Assembly: GCA_050633905.1 (NCBI GenBank)
Contig: JBOEHJ010000013.1
Span: 181,010-245,009, forward strand
Source: JANQPX01 sp050633905
GTDB lineage: Bacteria > Pseudomonadota > Alphaproteobacteria > Geminicoccales > Geminicoccaceae
Reading direction: 5' to 3'
Length of the DNA: 64,000 nucleotides
Shown here one piece after another: positions 34,541 through 43,318 of the stretch. Position 1 is the stretch's first letter. Every line of letters begins with the position of its first letter. Under the pieces are notes generated by a model, which saw only the letters and a list, made by a program, of their open reading frames with translations, searched no databases and was not told the origin of the DNA. Both the position numbers and the translations under genes were made by a program.

Positions 34541-35552
34541 TCAACCGGTCATTTGTTTCGCTGCGGCCGACGCCGGCGTCGTCAGCCCTCGGCCGCTATC
34601 GCGATCGAAGTGATGTTCGGCATCCTTCTCCCAATCGAGACGGACGGCAGTTCCTTTATCGAAAAAAACCTCGCCGGGATGGCGAACCAGGAGTGTCTGG
34701 TCACCAACCAGGCAACTAAGGATTGTATCAGCGCCAAGATATTCGATGGCATCAATCGTCGCCGCTATTCCGTCCTCGCTGACCAGGTGAACGGCCTCGG
34801 GCCGAACGCCAACGATTTTACTGGTGGAACGTCCATCGCCATCACTAGCCGCCGTCGGGGGATCGATGAGATTCATCGGTGGCGTGCCGATAAAGCTTGC
34901 CGTGAACGCTGTTGCTGGCTGGTTGTAGAGGGCGGCGGGTCGCGCATCCTGCTCGATCCGTCCGTGGTTCAAGAGAATAACCTGATCCGCCATGCTCATC
35001 GCCTCGGCCTGATCATGGGTGACGTAAAGCATCGTCATGTCGAGGCGCTGCTGGAGTTCTCTGATCTCGCGCCGCATCTCGTTTCTGAGCTTGGCGTCCA
35101 GGTTGGAGAGCGGCTCGTCCATCAGGCANNCGCTGCTGCTGGCCGCCGGAGAGCTGGCTGGGCTTGCGATGCATAAGTTCGTCAAGGCCGAGGAGATCGG
35201 CGGCTCGCTGCAACCTCTCCTGCCGCTCTTTCGCCGGTACCCTCCTGACCCGAAGACCAAATGCGATGTTCTCGGCAACGTTCAGATGGGGAAACAGCGC
35301 ATAGTTCTGAAAGACCATGGAGAGAGAACGCTTGGGCGGGGGAAGGTCCGTTACGTCTCGATCGCCGATTAGGATTCTGCCATCGCTCACCTGATCGAGC
35401 CCGGCAATAAGACGAAGCGTTGTCGATTTCCCACAGCCAGAGGGTCCAAGAAGAACAGCAAACGCACCATCGGCGATGGTAAACGAAATACCGTCGACCG
35501 CCGCGGTCTCATCCCACCGCTTGGTAAGATTCTCAACGCGAATGTCCGGCAA
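34541..35552 (-). CDS. UgpC/MalK-like ABC ATPase interrupted by an assembly gap
   Basis: The two halves are clearly one gene. The 5' half has Walker A (LLGPSGCGKSTTLR), the Q-loop (VFQNYALFPHLNVAEN) and the start of the signature LSGGQQQ. The 3' half resumes at LMDEPLSNLDAKLR with the H-loop VTHDQAEAM and a C-terminal regulatory domain. Between them lie two N bases at 35129-35130. By family alignment about 14 residues after GGQQQ are missing, so the gap is longer than two bases. The start is TTG at 35552 behind a G-rich ribosome site. First gene of the leftward importer operon. Confidence 0.85.
35129..35130. other. Assembly gap (NN) inside the ATPase gene
   Basis: Two N bases interrupt the ABC signature motif. 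The true length is not two: residues after GGQQQ and before LMDEP are missing and the frame changes across it. Confidence 0.95.
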
Positions 35553-35889
35553 CGGCCCCCCACCACTTGCGTGTTCGTACGCTTGGCCCAGTTTAGATCT
35601 TGTTCGATAATGAGCCTAACGCATCGATGCCTCATTTGGTAGCCAAGCCCGCGCTCGGCGCCGCCGTTATCCAAAGGTGCCGGCTGTCATGCCGTGGCTT
35701 TGCCGAGAGGCTTGGATTTTTCAGGTATTTTTCGGCGCCCCGTTCCATGGCACAAGAGAACCGACTTACGATGGTTGGACTGGTACGGCCTTGTCGATTG
35801 TTTCCGTGGAGAGGCATGGCGTTCGACGTCGGCGATGCTATCATCGATCCTATAACAAACTAACAGTCAACAAAGTGGGGAGAACACTC
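35553..35889. promoter_or_regulatory. Divergent control region between two importer operons
   Basis: A 337-base gap between the leftward Ugp-type operon and the rightward ribose-type operon. It has no gene-like frame except the upstream extension of the next gene. GGGGAGA at about 35877 is the ribosome site for the binding protein at 35890. Promoters for both operons should lie here, but I cannot place them reliably. Confidence 0.4.
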
Positions 35890-36816
35890 ATGCGGACGAT
35901 ACTAGCGGTGGCTTTAGCCGGTATTGTGGCGACGGTTGGCAGCTTGCAGGCTCAAGAACCGACTATCGCGCTTGTTCAGATTAATCAGCAGGCATTGTTT
36001 TTCAACCAGATGAATGAGGGGGCGACCGAGGCAGCGGAGAAGGCCGGTGCTGAGCTGGTGATCTTCAATGCTAACAACGACCCGGCGGCACAGAATAACG
36101 CCATCGAGACCTATATCGCCGAAGGCGTGGATGCGATCATTGTGGTTGCGATCGACGTCAATGGCGTCATGCCGGCGGTGCAGCAGGCGGCCGATGCCGG
36201 TATTCATGTGCTTGCGGTCGATGCGATCCTGCCGGAAGGACCGCACAAGACGCAGATCGGTGTCGATAATGGCGGAGCAGGCGGCGATATCGGGGCGGAC
36301 TTTCTGGCCTATGTCGATGCCGAGATGGGCGGCAGCGCCAAAATTGGTATCGTCGGTGCGCTAAATTCCTTCATCCAGAATCTCCGCCAAGAAGGGTTCG
36401 AGACCGCGATTGCGGCCAATTCCAGTGTCGAGGTCGCTGGCGTGGTTGATGGGCGTAATATTCAGGACAATGCGCTGGCAGCGGCCGAGAACCTGATGAC
36501 CGGCAACCCTGACATGAACGCGATCTATGCCACTGGCGAGCCCGCTTTGGTCGGTGCGATCGCGGCGGTCGAGGCACAGGGTGCTGCTGATCGGGTCAAG
36601 GTGTTCGGCTGGGACCTGACAGCCCAAGTGATCAAAGGGATTGATGACGGCTTCGTGGTGGCGATCGTGCAGCAAAGCCCGCACGGCATGGGTGCTGCCG
36701 CGGTTGATGCTGCCATGACCTTGATCGGCGGCGGCGAGGTCGAAGCGGAGATCGCTGTGCCGGTCACCATCGTCACCAAGGACAATGTTGACGATTTTCG
36801 CGCGACCTTCCAATAG
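35890..36816 (+). CDS. Ribose-type (CUT2) ABC solute-binding protein
   Basis: About 308 residues. A signal peptide (MRTILAVALAGIVATVGSLQ) is followed by a periplasmic binding protein type 1 domain: FFNQMNEGATEAAEKAGAEL, NNDPAAQNNAIETYIAEGVD, AVDAILPEGPHKTQIGVDN. This is the RbsB-like pattern for sugars or related polyols. GGGGAGA sits before the ATG at 35890. It heads an operon with one ATPase, one permease and several enzyme genes. A perfect stem-loop follows the stop. Confidence 0.87.
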   Translation: MRTILAVALAGIVATVGSLQAQEPTIALVQINQQALFFNQMNEGATEAAEKAGAELVIFNANNDPAAQNNAIETYIAEGVDAIIVVAIDVNGVMPAVQQAADAGIHVLAVDAILPEGPHKTQIGVDNGGAGGDIGADFLAYVDAEMGGSAKIGIVGALNSFIQNLRQEGFETAIAANSSVEVAGVVDGRNIQDNALAAAENLMTGNPDMNAIYATGEPALVGAIAAVEAQGAADRVKVFGWDLTAQVIKGIDDGFVVAIVQQSPHGMGAAAVDAAMTLIGGGEVEAEIAVPVTIVTKDNVDDFRATFQ

Positions 36817-36831
36817 ACGGGCGACGATCGT

Positions 36832-36863
36832 GGATCGGGTGGTAGGTAGCTGCTGCCCGATCC
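36832..36863 (+). other. Stem-loop after the ribose-type binding-protein gene
   Basis: GGATCGGG (36832-36839) pairs perfectly with CCCGATCC (36856-36863), and inner wobble pairs extend the stem. No T-run follows. It probably protects the upstream message or partly ends transcription before the ATPase gene. Confidence 0.5.
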
Positions 36864-36884
36864 GTGCTCGTGTGAGAACTCGAC

Positions 36885-37667
36885 GTGACAAGTCATAAAA
36901 AACCGCGCATTCGTATGACGGGTGTTCGGAAGAGTTTCGGCACGATCGATGCGCTGCGTGGCGTCGATCTCGACCTCTGGCCGGGCGAGGCGCTTGGGCT
37001 GGTGGGAGACAATGCCGCTGGCAAATCGACGCTCACCAAGATCTTGGCCGGCGCGCTCGTGCCAGATGCCGGCAGCATCGAGTTGGATGGCTTATCCGTC
37101 CATTTTACCTCACCGGCCGATGCACGAAATAAGCGAATCGAGATGGTCTATCAGGACCTCTCGCTCTGCGACACCATCGATGTGGCCGGCAACCTGTTCC
37201 TTGGACGGGAACCGGTGCGCCACATCCTTGGTGGGCGCTTTCTCGACAAGGATAGGATGGCCCAGGATGCCAGGCAGATGCTGGATAGCCTAGACATCCA
37301 TATTCCCAACATGAATGCCCTGGTTGGCAATCTCTCCGGCGGCCAACGTCAATCGATTGCCATCGGCCGTGCCGCTTCCTTCGCACCCGATGTGCTTATT
37401 ATGGATGAGCCAACCTCGGCACTTGCCGTAGCCGAAGTCGAGGCAGTTCTTGCACTCATCAATCGAGTGAAGGCAAGCGGCGTCAGCGTCATCTTGATCA
37501 CCCATCGTCTCCAGGATCTGTTCCGCGTCTGCGATCGGATCATGGTGCTCTATGAGGGCCAAAATGTCGCCGAACGCAGGATTGCAGAAACCGATCTCGA
37601 AGAGGTGGTCCACCTCATCGTCGGCGAAAAAATGTCACGCCACAGAGCAACCAACGATGCCCAGTAG
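36885..37667 (+). CDS. CUT2-type ABC ATPase, single domain
   Basis: 260 residues with Walker A (LVGDNAAGKSTLTKIL), signature (LSGGQRQSIAIGRAA), Walker B (VLIMDEPTSALAVAE) and H-loop (ILITHRLQDLF). Ribose-type ATPases are usually double-length (about 500 residues); this one has one domain, as in the fructose/other CUT2 variants, and would work as a dimer. Start is GTG at 36885. Its stop overlaps the permease ATG region by 11 bases. Confidence 0.86.
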   Translation: MTSHKKPRIRMTGVRKSFGTIDALRGVDLDLWPGEALGLVGDNAAGKSTLTKILAGALVPDAGSIELDGLSVHFTSPADARNKRIEMVYQDLSLCDTIDVAGNLFLGREPVRHILGGRFLDKDRMAQDARQMLDSLDIHIPNMNALVGNLSGGQRQSIAIGRAASFAPDVLIMDEPTSALAVAEVEAVLALINRVKASGVSVILITHRLQDLFRVCDRIMVLYEGQNVAERRIAETDLEEVVHLIVGEKMSRHRATNDAQ

Positions 37668-38667
37668 CGCCACCGTCAAAAGTCAACCGCCTGCCGGCGG
37701 CGGCGGCAGGGAGTTTCTTACGGTCAATGCGCCGGTGCTGAGCATTGCCGGTTTTTTTGTCTTGGTCTGCCTGGTCTTCAGTGTCATCACCGATAGTTTT
37801 CTGACCCAGGTGAACATCCTGAACCTGCTGCGTCAGAGTGCTCCGATCCTGATTGTCGCCTGTGCCATGACCTTCGTGATCACCACGGGCGGTATTGATC
37901 TTTCGGTTGGTTCCAACCTCGCTTTGGTCAACGCGCTTGCCGCGATTGCCCTTGCTACGGGAATCCCGTGGCCGGTCGTGGTGGTGCTGATGCTCCTGCT
38001 TGGCGCCGTGATTGGAGGCGCGCAGGGCTATTTTGTCGCCTATGAGGGCATTCCTGCCTTCATCGTGACGCTTGCTGGCCTTAGCGCCATCCGCGGCGTC
38101 GCTCTGCTCATAACGGAAGGCTATTCGGTCCCGATAAGTGGTGATAGCTGGTTCATACAGATCGGCCGTGGTTGGCTGTTCGGCATACCGCTGCCGGCGA
38201 TCATCGGCTTGATCATCGCCGTGCTTGGTTACGTCATTCTGACCCAAACTCGCTACGGCCGGTACGTCACCGGCATCGGTGCCAATGTCGAGGCGGTCAG
38301 GCGGGCAGGCGTCAATGTTCGCCGCACGATCCTTACCGTCTACATATTGACGGGCATCGCCGCGGCCATTGCCGGTCTGGTCATCGCCGCCCGTCTCGGA
38401 TCCGGGTCGTCCAACGCCGGCGTCGGCTTCGAACTCGAGGTGATCGCGGCGGTGGTCCTCGGCGGCACCAATCTGTTTGGCGGCCGCGGCACCATCATCG
38501 GCACGGCGCTTGGCGCCCTTACCATCGCAGTGATCGGCAACGGTCTGATCCTTGCACACATCTCGCCATTCTTCACCCAGATCGTCACGGGCTTGATTAT
38601 CCTTCTGGCGATCTGGCTAAACACCCGCCTCTTCGACCAAGCAAGCCGCCTGCGCCGTGCGGTGTGA
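37657..38667 (+). CDS. CUT2-type ABC permease (RbsC-like)
   Basis: About 336 residues with eight or more hydrophobic segments and the RbsC-type motifs MTFVITTGGIDLSVGSN and GRYVTGIGANVEAVRRAGVNV. The C-terminal glycine-rich segment VVLGGTNLFGGRGTI is also typical. I chose ATG at 37657, which overlaps the ATPase gene. Downstream, 75 bases separate it from the phosphotriesterase-like gene in the same direction. Confidence 0.87.
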   Translation: MPSSATVKSQPPAGGGGREFLTVNAPVLSIAGFFVLVCLVFSVITDSFLTQVNILNLLRQSAPILIVACAMTFVITTGGIDLSVGSNLALVNALAAIALATGIPWPVVVVLMLLLGAVIGGAQGYFVAYEGIPAFIVTLAGLSAIRGVALLITEGYSVPISGDSWFIQIGRGWLFGIPLPAIIGLIIAVLGYVILTQTRYGRYVTGIGANVEAVRRAGVNVRRTILTVYILTGIAAAIAGLVIAARLGSGSSNAGVGFELEVIAAVVLGGTNLFGGRGTIIGTALGALTIAVIGNGLILAHISPFFTQIVTGLIILLAIWLNTRLFDQASRLRRAV

Positions 38668-38742
38668 CCATATCATTGACTCTGCAAGACCTGAGAAAGC
38701 CACTTTCGTTGACGCTAGATCATGGGAAGGGGAGGGCAAATT

Positions 38743-39819
38743 ATGAGCGAGGAACGAAGCTTGGCGGCGACCGATAGCGGTCAGGTCATGACCGTCCAGG
38801 GACCGATCTCAGTCGAGACGATGGGCGTTACCTTGATGCACGAACATCTTCTGGTGGATGCCCGTTCCTGGTGGCATGAGCCAACGCAGTCGGAACGCCG
38901 TTACCTTGCGGAAGGACCTGTAAGACCGGGGATTTTCGGCGAATTACGCATGGACCCGTTCGTGAACCCGGATAATTGCCGGCTTGAGGACGAGCGGGCG
39001 GCGATCGAGGAGCTGGAGCTGTTCACCGAAACAGGTGGACAAACGGTGATCGACCCCACCTGCCGAGGCATCGGTCGCGATCCCGAAGCGTTGATGCGGA
39101 TAAGTCAGGCCAGTGCCCTCAATATCGTGATGGGGGCCGGCTACTATCTCGAAGGCTCACACCCAGCATGTGTTCAAAGGATGAGTAGCGAGGCGATTGC
39201 CGATGAGATTGTCCGCGATGCTGTGGATGGCGTCGACGGCACCGACATCAATATTGGGCTGATCGGCGAGATCGGGGTCAGTGCCGACTTTACGCCCGAA
39301 GAAGAGAAAGTCCTGCGTGGTGCTGCGCGCGCAGCGAAAACAACTGGTCTGCCCTTGATGGTGCATCTTCCGGGCTGGGAGCGCCTGGCTCACCGGGTGT
39401 TGGACATCACCGGCGAGGAGGGGGCCGATCCTGCTCATACGGTTCTCTGCCACATGAATCCAAGCTTCGATGACCAGGATTATCAGATCAGCCTCGCGGA
39501 GCGGGGAGCCTTCATCGAGTACGACATGATCGGCATGGATTTCTACTATGCAGACCAGGAGGCACAGTGCCCCTCCGATGCCGAGACCGCCTGCGCGATT
39601 AAGGCCTTGATCGATCAGGGCTGGCTCAAATCCCTGCTGCTTTCTCAGGACGTGTTCCTGAAGATGATGCTCAGCCGTAACGGTGGCTTCGGTTACGGAT
39701 ACGTTACGCGGCATTTTCTGCCAAGGCTGAGGCGACTGGGTGTGACAGAGGCTGAGGTCGAGCAGCTGATGATCGGTAATCCGAGACGGGTGTTTTCCGA
39801 AACACACCGGCAAACCTGA
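38743..39819 (+). CDS. Phosphotriesterase-family metal hydrolase
   Basis: About 358 residues of the amidohydrolase fold. Visible metal ligands are HEH in LMHEHLLVD, the bridging acidic residue in LIGEIGVSADFTPEEEKVL (glutamate where the classical enzyme has a carboxylated lysine), histidines in MVHLPGWER and LCHMNPSF, and the aspartate in LLSQDVFLKMM. Such proteins often act as lactonases or phosphohydrolases, and the exact reaction is unknown. GGGGAGGGC precedes the ATG at 38743. It sits between a sugar importer and a ThuA-like gene. Confidence 0.82.
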   Translation: MSEERSLAATDSGQVMTVQGPISVETMGVTLMHEHLLVDARSWWHEPTQSERRYLAEGPVRPGIFGELRMDPFVNPDNCRLEDERAAIEELELFTETGGQTVIDPTCRGIGRDPEALMRISQASALNIVMGAGYYLEGSHPACVQRMSSEAIADEIVRDAVDGVDGTDINIGLIGEIGVSADFTPEEEKVLRGAARAAKTTGLPLMVHLPGWERLAHRVLDITGEEGADPAHTVLCHMNPSFDDQDYQISLAERGAFIEYDMIGMDFYYADQEAQCPSDAETACAIKALIDQGWLKSLLLSQDVFLKMMLSRNGGFGYGYVTRHFLPRLRRLGVTEAEVEQLMIGNPRRVFSETHRQT

Positions 39820-39837
39820 CGGTGAAGGAAGAAGGCC

Positions 39838-40611
39838 ATGGCAAAACAAAAAATACTGCTTGCAGGTGAGTCCTGGGTGAGCGCTGCAACCCATCATAAG
39901 GGTTGGGATCATTTCGGCAGTGTCACGTTTCATCTCGGCGCCGAGCCGCTGGTGGAAGCATTGAAGGATAGTCCCTTTGATCTGACCTACATGCCGGCCC
40001 ACGAAGCAGCCGCTGGTTTCCCGCTCACGGCAGAAGGGCTGAACGCCTATGACGCGATCATTCTGAGCGACATCGGCTCGAACACGCTGCTGCTTCACCC
40101 GGATGTCTGGATCCACGGCAAGCCTGTGCCCAACCGCCTAAAGCTGCTGCGCGACTACGTTGCCGGCGGCGCCGGGTTGATGATGATCGGTGGCTATTAC
40201 AGCTTTCAGGGTATCAATGGCGGTGCCCGCTATCATCGGACGCCAATCGAGGAGGTGCTGCCGGTCACCTGCCATCCCTTTGACGATCGGATCGAGGTGC
40301 CTGACGGCTTCAAGGCCGATGTGATCGGCAAAACGGATCATCCCATCCTCGAGGGGCTTGGCAAGGACTGGCCGATTCTGCTCGGGGTCAACGAAGTCCA
40401 ATTGAAGACAGGTGACGACATTGAGCTACTGGCGCGTTTGCCCATGGAAGAGGGTGGTCATCCGCTGCTGGTCGCCGGCCACCACGGCGCGGGCCGAACC
40501 ATTGCCTGGACCTCCGACATCGGGCCCCACTGGGTGCCAGCGGAGTTCGCTGCCTGGCAAGGTTTCGGCCGCCTTTGGCGACAATGCCTCGGTTGGCTGA
40601 CCGATCGCTAA
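39838..40611 (+). CDS. ThuA-like class I glutamine-amidotransferase-fold protein
   Basis: 257 residues with the GATase1-like fold: KILLAGESWVSAATHHKGWDHF at the start, AYDAIILSDIGSNTLLL in the middle, and the glycine turn GGAGLMMIGGYYSFQG. The nucleophile cysteine of true amidotransferases is not in the usual elbow (GGYYS), so the protein is more like the ThuA/COG5426 group of uncertain, probably sugar-related role. GGAAGAAGG stands before the ATG. Last gene of the rightward operon; the next gene is convergent. Confidence 0.75.
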   Translation: MAKQKILLAGESWVSAATHHKGWDHFGSVTFHLGAEPLVEALKDSPFDLTYMPAHEAAAGFPLTAEGLNAYDAIILSDIGSNTLLLHPDVWIHGKPVPNRLKLLRDYVAGGAGLMMIGGYYSFQGINGGARYHRTPIEEVLPVTCHPFDDRIEVPDGFKADVIGKTDHPILEGLGKDWPILLGVNEVQLKTGDDIELLARLPMEEGGHPLLVAGHHGAGRTIAWTSDIGPHWVPAEFAAWQGFGRLWRQCLGWLTDR

Positions 40612-40618
40612 ATCACGA

Positions 40619-41323
40619 TCAAGCGTCGTAGGGTGCGTGGTGAAAGTCGATTTCGAGATCCAGCATCTGCCCGAAAATGGTCACGCAAACTTCCTGGTCA
40701 TCCGGCGGCATGGTCGGGCCGTGGGTATTCATCGTCCGCTTCAGCCAATCGACTTGGCTGATAAATTTGGGACACACATGCATGGCGACCCATTCTGCCG
40801 CGAGGGGGTCTTCAATCTTGCCATGTGCCGCTCGGCACCAGGTCAGATACATCCACTCCGCCACCAACATCATGGTGATGATCTCTTCGAACGAACCGTG
40901 TTCGGCAATGGCGAGTGAACCATCACGCAAAACGGTTGCAGACGATGGCAGCGTGTCTGCGGCAAGCTCCTTCGCATCAATCTTCATCGTGCGAAAGGCC
41001 TTGTCGAAAAAACTATCCTGCCCTGCTGCCAGCATCTGCAGTACGTCGATCAAATGGACTTGGTCGCTAAATGACGGCGCCCGGGCGAGAGCGTAGCTGA
41101 AAATGGAAATGGCCGTGCGCACGAAGTTGTGCTCGTAGCGGAGATAACGGCTGAAGACCACCATCGGGATTTGGTTTGCTGAGAGCTCCCGGGTGAAGCG
41201 ATGGTCGATCATCGCATCCCATCGCCCTTGATGCCGCGCACGTAGCCAATCGACGAAACCGGCGTTTGGCTGTCTCGCTTGAAAGTCTGTAAAATCAAGG
41301 TCAGTGGTCATCGTCGAGGTCAT
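40619..41323 (-). CDS. TenA/thiaminase-II-like protein
   Basis: 234 residues of the all-helical TenA/THI-4 fold: HRFTRELSANQIPMVVFSRYLRYEHNFV near residue 40, an acidic pair in HGSFEEIITMMLVAEWMYLTWCRAA with a cysteine at the position typical of the nucleophile, and a C-terminal region with MLDLEIDFH. TenA proteins hydrolyse aminopyrimidines for thiamine salvage, but other members do not. No thiamine biosynthesis gene is nearby. The ATG overlaps the stop of the PfkB kinase gene (ATGA), so the two are expressed together. Confidence 0.78.
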   Translation of the reverse strand: MTSTMTTDLDFTDFQARQPNAGFVDWLRARHQGRWDAMIDHRFTRELSANQIPMVVFSRYLRYEHNFVRTAISIFSYALARAPSFSDQVHLIDVLQMLAAGQDSFFDKAFRTMKIDAKELAADTLPSSATVLRDGSLAIAEHGSFEEIITMMLVAEWMYLTWCRAAHGKIEDPLAAEWVAMHVCPKFISQVDWLKRTMNTHGPTMPPDDQEVCVTIFGQMLDLEIDFHHAPYDA

Positions 41324-42210
41324 TTTGGCTTCAATGTCTGGAGGGTTTTGGAGCTTGGGAACGAACCGATGGTGCCATGACAGGTCACTGACTGGCTCGC
41401 GGCAGCAACGGCCCAACGACAGGCGGCCTCGGGCGCCATATCCTGGTCGAGTGCAGCGGCCATCACGCCGCAAAACACATCACCCGCCCCGGTGCTGTCG
41501 ACGGCTTGGATGATCGGGGCGCCGATCGGAATCGATTGATCGTCATAGCCGAGGAGAGCGCCTGCTTCACCGAGCGTCACCACGGCGAGGTCGACGCCGA
41601 ATGTCTGAAGGCGGGAGACGATCGTTTCTGATTCGGCGCAGCCGGTCAGGACGTCGCCTTCGACCTGGTTGACGATGGTGACATCAATCAGTGGCCAGAG
41701 ATCGTCATAGTCGAAGGTGATTGGCGCCGGATTGACGAGGGTGCGGACATGCCTGGCGCGCGCGCATTCAAGGCATGCTCTGGTCAACGCCATGGGTAGA
41801 TTTCCTTGAAGCAGCAAGGTGTCGTCAGGTCCCAGTGCCCCAAGCAACGGATCGATCTCATCAACGCTCAGGGATGCTGTCATCCCGGTCGTGCTGACAA
41901 TGCAGTTCTCGCCCTCATCGCCGACATAGATGATCGAGTGATCGCTTGGCCCGTCGCGAATGATGAGATCGGCGGACCGCATCCCATCGTCCATGATCTG
42001 CTTTTCGATCAGCTTGCCATGGGCGTCATTGCCGATGACCGCGGCCAAGCGCACCAAACTGCCGGCGCGATGGCTGACGATCGCCTGGTTCAGACCCTTG
42101 CCGCCAATATCGACCCTGGTCGTGGATGCCAGGATGGTTTCGCCGGAACGCGGCAATGTAGGAACCTCATAGCTGAGATCGAGAACGGCGTTGCCAATGA
42201 CCCCAATCAA
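41320..42210 (-). CDS. PfkB-family sugar/nucleoside kinase
   Basis: About 296 residues of the ribokinase fold. The first motif is GGKGLNQAIVSHRAG near residue 38, and the ATP/catalytic motif is VDSTGAGDVFCG with the general-base aspartate. The start is probably TTG at 42210, seven bases after GGGAGA; the frame is open back to 42246. The substrate may be the sugar or nucleoside brought in by the adjacent ribose-type importer. It is the first gene of a two-gene leftward operon with the TenA-like protein. Confidence 0.82.
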   Translation of the reverse strand: MIGVIGNAVLDLSYEVPTLPRSGETILASTTRVDIGGKGLNQAIVSHRAGSLVRLAAVIGNDAHGKLIEKQIMDDGMRSADLIIRDGPSDHSIIYVGDEGENCIVSTTGMTASLSVDEIDPLLGALGPDDTLLLQGNLPMALTRACLECARARHVRTLVNPAPITFDYDDLWPLIDVTIVNQVEGDVLTGCAESETIVSRLQTFGVDLAVVTLGEAGALLGYDDQSIPIGAPIIQAVDSTGAGDVFCGVMAAALDQDMAPEAACRWAVAAASQSVTCHGTIGSFPSSKTLQTLKPK

Positions 42211-42635
42211 GTAGATGTCTCCCAAAGGCGCTTGCCGGAGCCCCAACGGCGTTCAGGCGACTTGCTATCGCCAACTTTTCACGCGCTGGCCATGGCAAGC
42301 TCTCGCTATTCAGCAGGGAACCGCATGCGGCACACGCAGTGATATTATCGACTCACGAGCTGAAGGCTAGAGCTTGGGGGTGCTCCAATCCTCGAGTGAC
42401 AGATGGAGCGATTAAAAGGGTGCCGGCCGGTGAGGGATCGGTTCCAACTCTCGCCGCACCATCGATGCCGATCATGTTCGTGCTATGGTCATTCAGCGGT
42501 CCTTGGAACGGTCGTTCGTCGATGCATAGCTTGGGGTGAATTTTTGAAAGCGAGCGATCGCGCAGAACAAAAGGGCGAGCTCGACCATGATTTCGCTCGA
42601 TCTGACCACTCTTTCTGATTGCCAGGAGCCATGCA
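42211..42635. other. Gene-free stretch upstream of the kinase
   Basis: About 425 bases in which short open frames on both strands show no recognisable family. It must contain the promoter for the kinase/TenA operon. I see no repeat or insertion-sequence ends. Confidence 0.35.
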
Positions 42636-43318
42636 ATGCTTTGTGGTGATCATTGGAATTCGACCTCGACTCGCTCGACAAACGATACTTCAATCCGGCC
42701 TAACATTGCCTTATCAGGCGATTGGCGAGGGCGGATCGGGCTGCTTTGGCCTGATGAAGGCCACACGGATGACGAGTTCTGGGCCTATTTGACAGCGCGT
42801 GTCACCCTGCTTGTCGCGAGATGCAAAGCTCGGGAAGATCAAGCTTACTCAATGTGAACGCACTTGCTGCCTATGCCGCATCTGGACCGCTCATCGAGGC
42901 TGTGGAGCTGTTGCATCTTGCCAAACCCGATGTCGTCGTCTCTGTGGATTATGCAGGCAGCTTTATCGGTGGCATTGAGGGAGAAGTCACTCAGTGGCAA
43001 GCGGTTCACGACAGCTTGAGCGTGCCCTTCAGCACGGCAAGCTATGCTGCGGTCGCGACTTTTCGAACGCTCGGCGTCCGGCGACTTGCCTTGGTCGTAT
43101 CCTATCCGAACGAGGTCACTGACTATCTTGAGACATTTCTTGCGGGCGATGGTCTCACGGTCACAATATCCTGTGGCCTTGATCTAGAAAGCGAAGCCGA
43201 AATGGGCACGCTGCCGGCCGAACGCTAGCATCGGATATCCAAAGACGCCGGTCATCCCGATGCCGAATCGCTATTCCTTGCTGGCAATGTCAATGGGAAC
43301 TCGCTTGTTCTCCTAATA
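42636..43318 (+). pseudogene. Broken Asp/Glu racemase-superfamily gene (arylmalonate decarboxylase-like)
   Basis: The N-terminal piece reads GRIGLLWPDEGHTDDEFWAYL in one frame. After a frameshift near 42830 a second piece reads NALAAYAASGPLIEAVELLH and KPDVVVSVDYAGSFIGG. An in-frame TAG at 43226-43228 then interrupts it, and the same frame continues HRISKDAGHPDAESLFLAG, a normal family ending with tryptophan expected at the stop. So there is one frameshift and one nonsense codon. The 3' end runs into the nitrilase gene. The usual first catalytic cysteine is also missing. Confidence 0.6.

Noticed and set aside
37615..38559. Minus-strand frame of 314 codons
   Set aside because: Antisense of the RbsC-like permease; low-complexity charged sequence.
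39157..40116. Minus-strand frame of 319 codons
   Set aside because: Spans two clear plus-strand genes in antisense and has no family features.
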